DNA of 64,000 nucleotides, taken from Ceratopteris richardii. Its lineage: Eukaryota; Streptophyta; Polypodiopsida; Polypodiales; Pteridaceae. Of this stretch, positions 1 to 10,308 are shown piece by piece. The notes under the pieces were generated by a model. That model saw nothing but the letters and a program-made list of their open reading frames with translations. It searched no databases and was not told where the DNA came from. The translations under genes were made by a program, and so were the position numbers. Location of the stretch: NCBI GenBank assembly GCA_020310875.1, contig MU260054.1, forward strand, positions 822,501 to 886,500, read 5' to 3'. The stretch's first letter is position 1; each line of letters starts with the position of its first letter.

Positions 1-290
1 CCGGGTTTTGCTTCATGCGTGGTAGCTCATGCATTACTTGGTTAGGCAAGGACTACCCCACCATCACAACTTCTTCTTCTAGGGAAACTTTCATAATAGT
101 TACTATGATAAAGTGCGTTTGGTGTAGAAATCATATGGCTCATTTTTATGTTGGTTCAAGTTTTTTCACCACAATCTTTACTAACAATTAGAGCACATTG
201 GCAATTGTAAGGGACCCCATGCCCACAACAAGCACATTGAGATGCACTATAATCATGTTAGGTTCTCTACTTGAGAAATCTATTAATCAC
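1..290 (+). pseudogene. Remnant of a Copia RNase H domain
   Basis: Reading across two frames gives a decayed Copia RNase H tail. It contains a segment like the family's 'xITWxxKxxPTITxSSxExxF' block, then TIFTNN, a stop where a glutamine is expected, STLAIV.DPM, and after a frameshift KHIEMHYNHVRF, the very conserved C-terminal motif of Ty1/Copia RNase H. The window begins inside the element, so RT and integrase would lie to the left. Stops and a frameshift show it is dead. The family call is secure because of the KHIEMHYNHVRF string; the exact ends are not. Confidence 0.7.
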
Positions 291-1816
291 CATTGATTCA
301 ATGACCAATCAAGAGGGATGAGAATGGATGTTGAACTTATCCTTACCTTTTGTTCTCTAAAAGCTTTATCTTCTTTCTAAATCCAACGAAAAGGTTATGT
401 TTAACGGATGAGGCAATAGAGTGGCTCAAACTTTATTTGGATGAAACATTGTTGATATCTAACATGAACCAAAAGGCACATTGCCATGTGGTTTATCTGG
501 AGGGCACATTGCCGACACATGATCCAGCCAAGACTATTTGGGATGTTTGGCTGAAACTGATCCACACTTGGTAGGGAAGTTGGACCCTCTTCAAGATGAT
601 TGGGATGGCACCACTCAGCGATGGCTTTCCTTTCTTTAGCTTTGGAAGAGAGGCCCCTTCTTTATCTTTCAGGCTGATACTACCCGTTGGAGCTATGAGC
701 TACCTGTTTGGCTTTTCTCCCCTCCCCCATCCCTTCCTCTAGGAGTTAGAGCCTCTTTCTGATGTTGGGCGCGTGTGTGGGGTCATTTTCCCCTTGTATT
801 TTTTTTTTGGCCCACGTTCAGGTTTGCAGCCCGTTGGGCATTTCTTGCTAAGTAATGAAAGGATCTTTTGGTGGACAAAAAAATGTTATTTTTAAATAAC
901 TATGGTGCTAAAGTTCTAAATTATGTTGAACACACTCATGCTGGTCTTTGAAGACATGCCATAGGGCGAATACATAAGGAAGTTTCATCCTAATATGAAT
1001 AAAAAATTACTCTTCATTGAATGCCAAATGACTTGCTCCCATAAGCACGCTTATGGCATCATAAGATTCATTTTGGTCTATGTGCAATATATCTACGGGA
1101 AAAAGGTCAAAACATCTCTTGAGAAAAAAAAAATTTAGTTTTCAAATAGAAAAGAACTTTATGAACCTATACATCTTGAAACAATGTACATGATAATTCA
1201 TGTCATGCCTTTTAAGCTTAAATTGTGACTTCACTTGAAAAGTTTCAAATGAGTGTTTTCCTTGGTTTCCAAATGATACTTGTATATGAAGCGCATAAGG
1301 CATAAGTTATGTCTTTATCTTGAATAAAATAACATATTGTTCACGTATTCTTCAATACCCTTTGCATCTTGGAACTTCTCATTCTTTAGTCATACACATT
1401 GAGATGTTTGATGTACATAATTATGAAATGAAAATATTGTGTGGAAGGAGTTTGCTTGCTATTGTATAAAAGATTTACTATCTTTAATTAAATTATCCAA
1501 TGGTCATGAATGATGAGTTAGGATTTTGAATGACTAACCTACATTCTCAATGATCCCTTGATTTAAGAAGCAATGTAAAGTTTATATAAAGGTTTCTCCA
1601 AGTTTTTGCATTTTTGACATAAGTTTTTCGTCCTTGGAAGACCTCGACCTCAATGGTTGCTTATCTCTCACCAGTCTTTTTCTTCCTTCCCACAACCCTT
1701 TAGAAATCGACTTATAGATCGTATCGTAGGAGATATGAGGGTATGAGTGATATGACTATGAGAGGTGCTATAACTCTGTGTTCCTGCTCATGTGTTAGTG
1801 TATCATGTTTCCTTAA
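291..1816. other. No recognisable gene; possible LINE 3' tail at about 590-895
   Basis: This AT-rich stretch contains only short ORFs. The segment at about 590-895 ends with AATGAAAGGATCTTTTGGTG followed by a short run of A, which resembles the 3' end of plant LINEs (pyrimidine-rich, then an A tail), but no LINE protein is legible upstream. From about 900 to 1816 I see nothing beyond simple AT-rich sequence. Confidence 0.3.
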
Positions 1817-2404
1817 AATGTATGTGTATGCATTTGCAAGCCTCCCTAATAAACATAGTAGACCTCACCATAACACAGTTCCAAAAGTTGACGAGGTTAG
1901 CTCTCCAAGTGAGAGCGCTGGAGAAATTGGATTTGGCCAAATGTCATAGGCCCAACATCTTGGATTGCAAAGGTCTTTTCCATTGCTCAAATAGGGTACT
2001 CGTTTCTAAAAGGATTGTTAAATAAGCATATATAATCTCAAATTTGTTCTAGTTTTGTAGAGACTAAAATAGTGAAATACACACCAACTACTAGGTTTAA
2101 GGAATACGGTTAAAAAAACCATTTGATGAAAATATTTCCAAGAATCATTTCCTATTTCTAAAGGTTTCTTCTCATGACCATCAAAGAAATATATGATTTT
2201 TCCAAAGACAAAACATTGAATCCAACAAATCTAGTGATTTCAAATTGATTCTTGCCATGGCTATTATATTTTTTAATGGAAAAATGCATATCTCTTGATC
2301 AAGTAGAGGTTTCTACCATGCCTAAAACCATGTCATTTTTGTAGAATGCACATCTCTTGATCTACTAGAGGTTTCTACCATGCCTAAAACCATTTCATTG
2401 TGTT
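1817..2404. repeat. Left part of tandem-duplicated unit A (non-LINE sequence)
   Basis: This segment is repeated at 7938-8421 with the same order of sequence, starting at GCAAGCCTCCCTA and continuing through GCATATCTCTTGAT. It has no legible coding content in either strand. At 2284 and 2346 it contains a 62-bp direct duplication (ATGCAYATCTCTTGAT through CTAAAACCAT). It directly abuts the 3' end of LINE-C and may be the original genomic flank of that LINE. Confidence 0.65.
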
Positions 2405-2957
2405 CTTTTTATTAAAAAAAAGTTTTAATTAAACTCAATGGAAAGTTACAAGAGATCTAGAGGTACAAAGATGGCAAATAATCTTTTCATCCCCTTCCTA
2501 AGAGATCCACTTTCTTTTTATCTTTTTGTTCTCTGAAACAAAAACCCTATGGTGTTAAAAAGAGGGGTAGCTTTTACAATTCCTAATTCGTTTGCCTATG
2601 AAATCTATGGATTTTTTAATGGTCCATTGTTTGCTTGTTATCACATTCCAAAGAGCTGCAATGCAGCCAGCGGCCTTGCCCAATAAAACTTGTTTCCCGT
2701 CAAAAGGCTTATCCGATTGGAGGGCCTTGGAAACTTGCTTCCACATGGTGACACTTTTTGAGCGAGAAAAAAAGAGGTCACTCACGTTTTCCCTACCCTT
2801 GAAACATATTTAACACCGCAAGGGAGCACATCAGAGTTTGTGGGCATTGGCATTTGTCTGAATCCCGCAGCAAAGAATTTGCATAAGAGGATCGTTTTCT
2901 TGCTTTCCACCAAGAGATGCCAAATATATTTAAACTTTAGTGCCATCTGGTCAAGGG
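2405..2957 (-). pseudogene. LINE-C, unit A: 3' end of ORF2 and 3' UTR
   Basis: On the minus strand, about 2555-2785 encodes a peptide matching the C-terminal end of ORF2 in LINE-A of this window (58107-58480): the block VLLGKAAGCIAALWNVI here against VLLGEAIGCSATLWNAI there, followed by a block like LGKRI. This lies after the zf-RVT-like module. The sequence at 2405-2450 resembles the LINE-A 3' terminus (A-rich on the minus strand). The copy is degenerate and is cut at 2957, where Copia-A enters; it resumes at 6356. Confidence 0.75.
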
Positions 2958-5314
2958 TTACCACAACCGCCATTTACTTGATGAATAGGTGCACAACATC
3001 AGGAATACATCACTTGACTCCAGAAGAGGTATATTCCGGCAAGAAACCTGATCTTACACACCTCAAAGTGTTTGGATGTGTTTGCTTTGTTCACATTCCA
3101 CAAGAAGTTAGAACAAAGATGGAACCAAGATCAGAAAAATGCATTTTCATCGGCTACTCAACGGAGCAAAAAGGATACAAGTGTTACAACCCTAGAACAA
3201 AGGAATTAAGAGTCTCGCGAGATGTGGTCTTTGATGAACTAAGACCATGGTATGAAGATAAAGGAAAGGAAAAGATTCTTGAAGAAGATTGTGATGATTA
3301 TACAGGAACAAATCAAAGAGAAGTTCAACAATCAAGCACAAAGCTTTCAGGTCCAGAGGCATCTACATCAAATGAGGAATGTTCAACATGGAGGGGGAGT
3401 CATTCTTTGTCTCCAAATTCAGCTCATAGCAGAGCCGAAGAAGCAAGTGCTACTCCAAACAGTGAGGTAGATGCAAGCGAAGAAGAATATGAAGAGGTGA
3501 TCACTCCGATGGTAAAGTTGAATAGGTTAAAGAAGCAACTTTCTAAAGGCAATGAAAGAAGATCTTCAAGGACAAGGTATCCAACTCAAAGGTTGAGTTA
3601 TGATAGTTTTATGGCGACAAATTTTGCATACATGATGCAGGTTATCAAAGACAAAGAGCCTGAGACATATGAAGAAGCTTGCACACAAAAGGAATGGAAG
3701 CAAGCTATGAAAGAGGAGATCAAAGCTCTCAAAGATAATCACACATGGGAGCTAGTGCCAAAGAAAGAAGGTATGAAGATTGTTCCAAACAAATGGGTGT
3801 TTAAAGTAAAGAGGAATGCTGATGGTTCACTAGCTAGATATAAAGCTAGATTAGTTGCGAAAGGATTTAAACAAACACAAGGCATAGATTATGATGAAGT
3901 TTTCAGCCCCGTTGCAAAGATGGGAACTATCAGAACCTTAATAGCAATTGATGCTTCAAGGAGATGGCCATTATATCAACTCGACATCAAAAATGCCTTT
4001 CTCAATGGAGAACTACAAGAAGAGGTATACATGAGTCAACCGGTTGGATTTGAAGATGAAAACCATCCAGATTTTGTTTGCAGATTGAAGAAGGCACTTT
4101 ATGGCTTGAAGCAAGCACCAAGAGCATGGAATCAGAGATTGGTAGAGTATCTAACTAAGTGTGGATACAACCCAAGTAGTGCAGATCCTTCGTTGTACAT
4201 GAAGAAGGAAGAAAATAGAGAGGTATATATTTGCATATACGTCGATGACCTCATCATAACAGGAAATGATGTTATAGGGATTAAAGATATCAAAAGGAAG
4301 CTTGGTAAGGAGTTTAAAATTTTAGATCCTGGAGAGCTGAAATATTTTTTAGGAATTGAAGCTGTTTATGGAAAGAGTGGCATCTACTTGATGCAAAGGA
4401 AGTACTTGTTGGATGTTCTTTTCAGATTTGGAATGAGTGAATGCAAACCACTCACTCAACCCATGGACACAAATACAAAGCTTTGTTCAAATGATGGAGA
4501 ACCATTGGAAGATGTAACGACATATAGAAGCATTGTAGGATCATTGATCTATGCAAACATTACAAGACCTGATTTGTGTTATGTTGTTGGTGTACTTTCT
4601 CAGTTTATGCAAGCCCCGACAAGTGAACACTTAAATTCAGCCAAGAGAGTGTTGAGATACATAAAGCATACATTTAATCATGCTTTGTTTTACAAGTTTG
4701 ATGAAGAAATGCAGGTCAAAGGCTTTAGTGATGCTGATTGGGCACGTTCAAAGGAAGATAGAAGATCAACCTCAGGTTATGTGTTCATGATAGGAAGCAA
4801 ACCTATCACATGGAGCTCAAAGAAACAACCTACTGTTGCACTTTCATCTATGGAGGCTGAATACAGAGGATTAGCATTTGCCACATGTAAAGCAATGTGG
4901 ATTAAAAAGCTTTTGGCTGATCTTGGAGTGCAAGTTGGAACCATCCCTATATATGGTGATAACATGTCAAGTATCTACTTGGCAAGCAATCCTATGTTTC
5001 ATGCAAGGAGCAAGCACATAGAGGTCCACTACCACTATGTAAGGGAGAAGGTGCTGAGCAAAGATGTGGAGGTAAAGTTTATCAGAACCAAAGAGCAGGT
5101 TGCAGATATGTTTACAAAGTTCTTGGATGCTTCTAAACTCAAAGGTTTCAAGGACACGATAAATTTGAAGGACATGGATGAAGATAACTCCCAAATGAGC
5201 TTGAGGGGGAGTGTTGAAGATAAATGTACAAGCTCATTTTCATATGAGCCATGCTTGGATAAATTTACCAAATATAAAGATAAAGGAAAAGTAGAGGAAA
5301 AAAGGAAAAAATAA
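2957..5314 (+). CDS. Truncated Copia polyprotein: integrase C-terminus, RT, RNase H
   Basis: The open frame continues without stops for about 785 codons. An ATG at 2840 is in frame, but its first ~39 codons are antisense LINE, so the Copia protein really starts mid-integrase at VTTTAIYLMNR. Order: integrase tail (VFGCVCFVHIP, KCIFIGYS), an acidic linker, RT (WVFKVKRNADG, YKARLVAKGF, LDIKNAFLNG, YGLKQAPRAW, catalytic YVDD at about 4238-4249), and RNase H (SDADWA, ITWSSKKQPTVALSSMEAEY, SKHIEVHYHYVREKV). It lacks gag, protease and the integrase catalytic core, so it cannot transpose alone. The intact frame suggests recent origin or a recent capture. It ends just after the 3' LTR start, as is usual in Copia. 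Confidence 0.85.
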   Translation, partial: VTTTAIYLMNRCTTSGIHHLTPEEVYSGKKPDLTHLKVFGCVCFVHIPQEVRTKMEPRSEKCIFIGYSTEQKGYKCYNPRTKELRVSRDVVFDELRPWYEDKGKEKILEEDCDDYTGTNQREVQQSSTKLSGPEASTSNEECSTWRGSHSLSPNSAHSRAEEASATPNSEVDASEEEYEEVITPMVKLNRLKKQLSKGNERRSSRTRYPTQRLSYDSFMATNFAYMMQVIKDKEPETYEEACTQKEWKQAMKEEIKALKDNHTWELVPKKEGMKIVPNKWVFKVKRNADGSLARYKARLVAKGFKQTQGIDYDEVFSPVAKMGTIRTLIAIDASRRWPLYQLDIKNAFLNGELQEEVYMSQPVGFEDENHPDFVCRLKKALYGLKQAPRAWNQRLVEYLTKCGYNPSSADPSLYMKKEENREVYICIYVDDLIITGNDVIGIKDIKRKLGKEFKILDPGELKYFLGIEAVYGKSGIYLMQRKYLLDVLFRFGMSECKPLTQPMDTNTKLCSNDGEPLEDVTTYRSIVGSLIYANITRPDLCYVVGVLSQFMQAPTSEHLNSAKRVLRYIKHTFNHALFYKFDEEMQVKGFSDADWARSKEDRRSTSGYVFMIGSKPITWSSKKQPTVALSSMEAEYRGLAFATCKAMWIKKLLADLGVQVGTIPIYGDNMSSIYLASNPMFHARSKHIEVHYHYVREKVLSKDVEVKFIRTKEQVADMFTKFLDASKLKGFKDTINLKDMDEDNSQMSLRGSVEDKCTSSFSYEPCLDKFTKYKDKGKVEEKRKK

Positions 5315-6355
5315 TAAAAGAAAAAGTCTAGTCAAAACTTCATGATGAGTAAGAGATACAGTATCTTGCCTTGTAGTTAGTAGCATGTAGTGGAGAAAGT
5401 GGTGAGTTAAGAAGGAGGCACAAACTTCTTCACATGCTCATTGGTTATAAAATTGAAGTGGGAGCACATTTAAAACAAGGAGAGAAAGAGGCAAGAGCTC
5501 CCAGTAGTTGGATCTAGCCATTTTGTCATTTTGGCTTTCCCTTAGACTCCTTCCAGCCGCACGTCAGTTTGTACACAGCTCTGTTGCAGAGCTCATATCT
5601 CAGTGCATATGTAACCATTTTGTGCGTTTAAAAATTCATTGGAAAGCTTATCTTGTGTACTTTCTGTATATCAAATATATCTTTGAAAGCTTATGTAATT
5701 TGTGAGATATCAGTGAAAGAGTGAAGTCTAGTTTTTTAGTATACCTGTGTAGATAGGTAGTCTATTTTGGTATGTTAAGTTTCCCGACCACAACATATCT
5801 AAATTGCATTATTTTTGTCTTGTTGGAAAGATCTTGGCATCTACTTTCACTGTCTTAAATATCTCATTCAGATCTTTTATATTCTGTGAGATATCTATCC
5901 GAGAGTAAAGTCTAGTTTTACAATGTACTTATGTGTGCAGGTGGTCTATCTTGGTGAGTTGAGTTTCCTGATCAAAACTCCTCCAAAGTACTTGATTTTT
6001 AGCTTGTTGGAAAGCTATTTGTGTCTGCTTCCTCTGTACCAAATATCTTTCTCAAAGGATATATATTCAGAGAGTTATCAGTCCGAGAGTGAAGCTCAGT
6101 TCTTCAGCATACCTGTGTGGACAGGTAGTTCATCTTTGTCAGTTGTGTTTCCTAATCAAAACTTGTCCAAATTAAGTTATCTGTAGCTTGTTAGAAAGAT
6201 CTCTTTGTCTACTTTGATTGCCTAAAGTCTCAAGTCCATTTGAGTTTTGTATTGACAGCAACTTGCTATCTAAGGTGCATATGTTTGTCCAAGTGCTGGA
6301 CATACAAGGGCTCACTACACACTTCCGTTGCGCATAGGAGAAATCATTCTCCACA
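2958..6355 (+). mobile_element. Copia-A: 5'-truncated Ty1/Copia insertion in LINE-C
   Basis: This is a Copia element that begins inside the integrase and runs through RT, RNase H, a polypurine tract (GAGGGGGAG, 5203-5211) and a 3' LTR-like region starting TGTTG at 5212. The host sequence is known from the unoccupied unit B at about 8750-8770. There CTGGTCAAGGG is followed almost directly by AAATGGTRCACCAT, so insertion cost about 2 bp of target and left no target duplication. The left half (5' LTR, gag, protease, integrase core) is absent. The order of domains is that of Copia (integrase before RT). Confidence 0.85.
5212..6270 (+). repeat. Copia-A 3' LTR region with ~185-bp tandem repeats
   Basis: The sequence begins TGTTGAAG directly after the polypurine tract. 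A candidate matching end CAACA is at 5791-5795, but with no 5' LTR to compare the true end is unresolved. Inside and beyond lie three tandem ~185-bp units starting TTGGAAAG (5639, 5824, 6006) and a partial fourth from TTAGAAAG (6191). They are diverged but colinear: each contains GAGATATC- or GAGTTATC-like, GAGAGTRAAG-like, TACCTGTGT-like and TTTCCTGATCAAAAC-like blocks. Confidence 0.6.
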
Positions 6356-7937
6356 AAATGGTGCACCATTTTTTATTGAGATTGTTGGACCTTTGACACA
6401 TCCCAAACATTGGCTCTCCGTATGAGCAAACACTAGTCATCAAAGTCTAGCCTCTGCATGGTATCAATGTCTTCATATCAAATCCACTAGCTCCTCTCTT
6501 GATTCCAATTCTTGAGCTCACTCCCAGCTTTTCGAAGAGGGGACACTAAGTCAGACCCTTTGGGATCACAAGGATCAAGTAAAAGAGCAATGTGATACAT
6601 TCATTGTTGTTCACCATGGGATTCCTCAAAGCATTAGGTTTTGGCTATTCTTGAAAATAAGCTCTAATCAAGAAGACCCATTATTAATCCACACTTTGAT
6701 CATCCATTATGCAGCCAACTTGTTCACCATCACAGCAACATCAAAGATGCCAAGACCAGCCACATATCTAGGGCCTAGAACATGCCCCACTTGATTTTTG
6801 GAACACCCCTTCTATTCGGATCCCCTATCCAAAGAAAGTTTCTGCAAGATCCTTCCAACGTAGCCAAATCAGTGTCATTCGGTCTTCATCATGCCTATAT
6901 GATACACAATATGATTAAGGTATTGATCACCATCACCTTCCAAGTAATATGAAATTGCATACCCTTCCAATATTGAAGCTTGGTTTAGAGTTTGTTACGG
7001 ACCTAGTCTCATCTCTAAATCATAGAAATCCCAAAACATAGTGGGATTCAAGATGTTAGATTTCATTGTTCTCTAGCTCTTTGCATCCTTCATTCAACAA
7101 AAAATTGAGGTAATGGCTAAGCAATCGATTTAGAAGCAATCTTGTCATGGTTAATTTTGAATTCAAAGGCCAAAAAGGCAACATGCAATCAAGATCATTC
7201 TAGAGAAAGGCATTCATGTTATCCTTGAACAACTTGAATATCACCTGGTCATTGTCGTTTGAAAGGGAGAGCCCACTCATTTGCATGATTATGCGGTTGC
7301 TAATCAAGGAGATGAGGCAATTTGCAGGAATAACAAATAACATGAAGGCCTTAGGGTAGCCTTGCCTAATGGACCTGTTGAGCACAATCGGCATGGAGAG
7401 ATGACCATTGTTATTGATGCATGATGAGGCATTACGCAACACAGTAGGACCCATCCTCAAGGGCCCATCCTCAAGGGCCTATCCTCAAGAAATTCGATCC
7501 AAATCCAAGATCCTCAAGGGATTGCAAAATGAAGTCCTACCCGAATCTATCATAAGCTTTGTCGAGATAATCTTTAGAAAGAGAAGGTTTTGGTAAGACT
7601 CTCTAGTGTACTCTAGGCCTTCCCCAAATGTCAATGATGGCCTTTAAAATCGACTTCACTTGGAAAAAGTATTTCTAATCTTCATGTATCCATGATCTAA
7701 GGTGACTCACAATTGGCTTTGGCAATAAACTTGTACCGAGTCTTGAGCATGGGCCCCGCATGAGGGGGACGAGAGGGTCATTAACCTTCTTCTTTGTAAT
7801 TCTTTCTATGATGTTCTTATTTACTATCTTATGGATCATATTTATGACTCGCTTCATTCATGCATCTCGAGGAATGTTGAATCTCAAGGCTCCATTCCAA
7901 ATCAACTGAGGAAGACGCACCAACATGTCTTGGAGAA
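6356..7937 (-). pseudogene. LINE-C, unit A: ORF2 reverse transcriptase remnant
   Basis: This continues LINE-C to the right of Copia-A. On the minus strand, 7200-7460 aligns with the RT core of LINE-A: NNGHLSMPIVLNRSIRQGYP against NVNGKLSKAIHLRRSIRQGC, then FKLFKDNMNAFL against MRLFTDDMNAFV. Here the catalytic DD has become DN. Farther right, 7675-7930 gives IVSHLRSWIHED and WNGALRFN, matching ISCHLRSWLSED and WQEALKF. Many stops are present. It ends at about 7937, where unit B begins, so this copy lacks the N-terminal RT, endonuclease and ORF1. Confidence 0.8.
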
Positions 7938-8421
7938 AATGTATGCGTATATATTTGCAAGCCTCCCTAGTAAACATAGTAAACCTCACCATAACACAGG
8001 TCCAAAAGTTGATGAGGTTAGCTTTCCAAGTGAGAGCGCTGGAGAAATTGGATTTGGCCAAATGACATGGGCCAAACATCTTGGATTGCAAAGGTCTTTT
8101 TCATTGCTCAAATAGGGCACTCGTCTCTAAAAGGATTGTTAAATAAGCATGTATAATTTCATATTTGTTCTAGTTTTGTACAAACTAAAATAGTGAAATA
8201 CACACCAACCACTAGATTTAAGGAATACGGTTGACCAATGCATTTGATGAAGATATTTCGAATCATCATTTCCTATTTCCAAAGGTTTCTTCTAATGACC
8301 ATCAAAGAAATATATGATTTTTCCAAAGACAAGCATTGAATCCAACAAATCTAGTGATTTCAAATTGATTCTTTCCATGGATACTATATTTCTTTACGGA
8401 AAAATGCATATCTCTTGATTT
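7938..8421. repeat. Left part of duplicated unit B (copy of 1817-2310)
   Basis: This is colinear with the start of unit A: GCAAGCCTCCCTA, GAGAGCGCTGGAGAAATTGG, AAGCATRTATAAT, then GCATATCTCTTGAT. At 8421 it jumps straight into LINE sequence (AATGGTCCACTGTTTGC), so the LINE 3' UTR present in unit A at about 2311-2617 is missing here. The junction with unit A at about 7937 shares a short AAAATGTATG homology with the left edge of unit A near 1817. Confidence 0.65.
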
Positions 8422-10294
8422 AATGGTCCACTGTTTGCTTCGTATCACATTCCAAAGAGCTGCAATGCAGCCAGCGGCCTTGCCCAATAGAACTTGTTTC
8501 CGATCGAAAGGCTTAGTGATTGGAGGGACTTGCAAACTTGCTTCCACATGGTGACACTCTTTGAGCGAGTAAAAAAGAGGCCACGGATGTTCTCCCTATC
8601 CTTGAAACCTATTTCACACCACGAGGGAGCACATCAAATTTTGTTGGCATTGGCATTGGTCCGAATCCCGCGCCAAAAGATTTGCATAAAAGGATCGTTT
8701 TCTTGCTTTCCACCAAGAGATACCAAATATATTTAAACTTTAGTTCCATCTGGTCAAGGGCCAAATGGTACACCATCTTTTATTGAGATTGTTGTGCAAC
8801 GCAAGATTTCTATTCGATCTCAGACATGTTGCTCCAGTTCATGTCGTGTGGATGCGGTGCCTCCTGACCAATAAGAAGATGGACCTTTGACACATCCCAA
8901 GCATTGGCTCTCCATATGAGCAAACACTAGTCATCAAAGTCTAGCCTCTGCATGGTATCAATGTCTTCATATCAAATCCACTTGCTCGTCTCTTGGTTCC
9001 AAATCTTGAGATCATTCCCAGCTTTCCGAAGAGAGGACACTAAGTCAGACCTTTTGGGGATCACAAGGATCAAGGAAAAGAGCAATGTGATACATTCATC
9101 GTTGTTCACCATGGGATTCCTCAAAGCGTTAGGTTTTGGTTATTCTTGAAAATCAGCTCTAATGAAGAAGACCTATTATTAATCCACACTTTGATCATCC
9201 ATTATGCAACCAACTTGTTCGCCATCACAACAACATCAAAGATGCCAAGACCGTCCACATATCTAGGGCCTGGAACATGTCCCACTTGATTTTTGGAACA
9301 CCCCTTCTATTCGGATCCCCTATCCTAAGAAAGTTTCTACAAGATCCTTCCAACTTAGCCAAATCAGTGTCATTCGGTCTTCAGCATATGATACACAATA
9401 TCATTAAGGTATTGATCACCATGACCTTCCAAGTAATATTAAATTGCGTACCCTTCCAATATTGAAGCGTGGTTTTGAGTTTCTTACGGACCTATCCCAT
9501 CTCGAACTCATAGAAATGCCAAAACATAGTGGGATTCAAGATGTTGGATTTCTTTGTTCTCTAGCTCTTTGCACCCTTCATCCAACAAAAAATTGAGTTG
9601 ATGGCTAAAAAATCGATTTATAAGCAATGTCTTGTCATGGTTAATTTTGAAGTCAAAGGCCAAAAAGGCAATATGCAATCAAGATCATTCCAGAGAAAGG
9701 CATTATCCTTGAACAACTCGAAAATCACCTGGTCATTGTCATTTGAAAGGGAGAGCACATTGATTTGGATGATTATGTGGTTGCTAATCAAGGAGATGAG
9801 GCAATCTGCAGCAATAACAAATAACATGGAGGCCTCAGCAATAACAAATGACATGGAGGCCTTAGGGTAGGCTTGCCTAATGGACATGTTGAGCACAACC
9901 GGCATGGAGAGATGACCATTGTTATTGATGCATGCTGAGGCATTACCCAGCACAATAGGACCCATCCTCAAGGGCCCATCCTCAACGACCTATCCTCAAG
10001 AAATTTGATCCAAATCCAAGATCCTCAAGGGATTGCAAGATGAAGTCCTACTCCAATCTATCATAAGCTTTGTCGAGATAACCTTTAGAAAGAGAAGGTT
10101 TTGGTTAGATTCTCTCGTGTACTCTAGGCCTTCCCCAAATGTCAATGATGGCCTTTAAAATCGACCTCACTTTGAAAAAGCCTTTCCAATCTTCATGTAG
10201 CCAAGACCTAAGGTGACTCACAATTGGCTATGCAAGCACTTTGGCAATCATCTTGTACCAAGTCTTGAGCATAGTGATGGGTCAACAGTCTTCA
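8422..10294 (-). pseudogene. LINE-C, unit B: ORF2 remnant
   Basis: This is a second, colinear copy of the LINE-C ORF2 fragment in unit A. The segment 8422-8760 matches 2618-2957 and 8762-10294 matches 6356-7770. The minus strand at 9618-9971 again encodes the RT core (NNGHLSMPVVLNMSIRQAYP, LISLISNHIIIQ). The region also keeps about 90 bp (about 8792-8880) that unit A lacks. It is interrupted at 10294 by LINE-B and resumes at 15028. Confidence 0.75.
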
Positions 10295-10308
10295 ATGATG
10301 TTCTTTTT

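Noticed and set aside
2840-2956. N-terminal ~39 codons of the Copia-A frame as part of the protein
   Set aside because: This stretch is antisense LINE-C sequence, present also in unit B without Copia.
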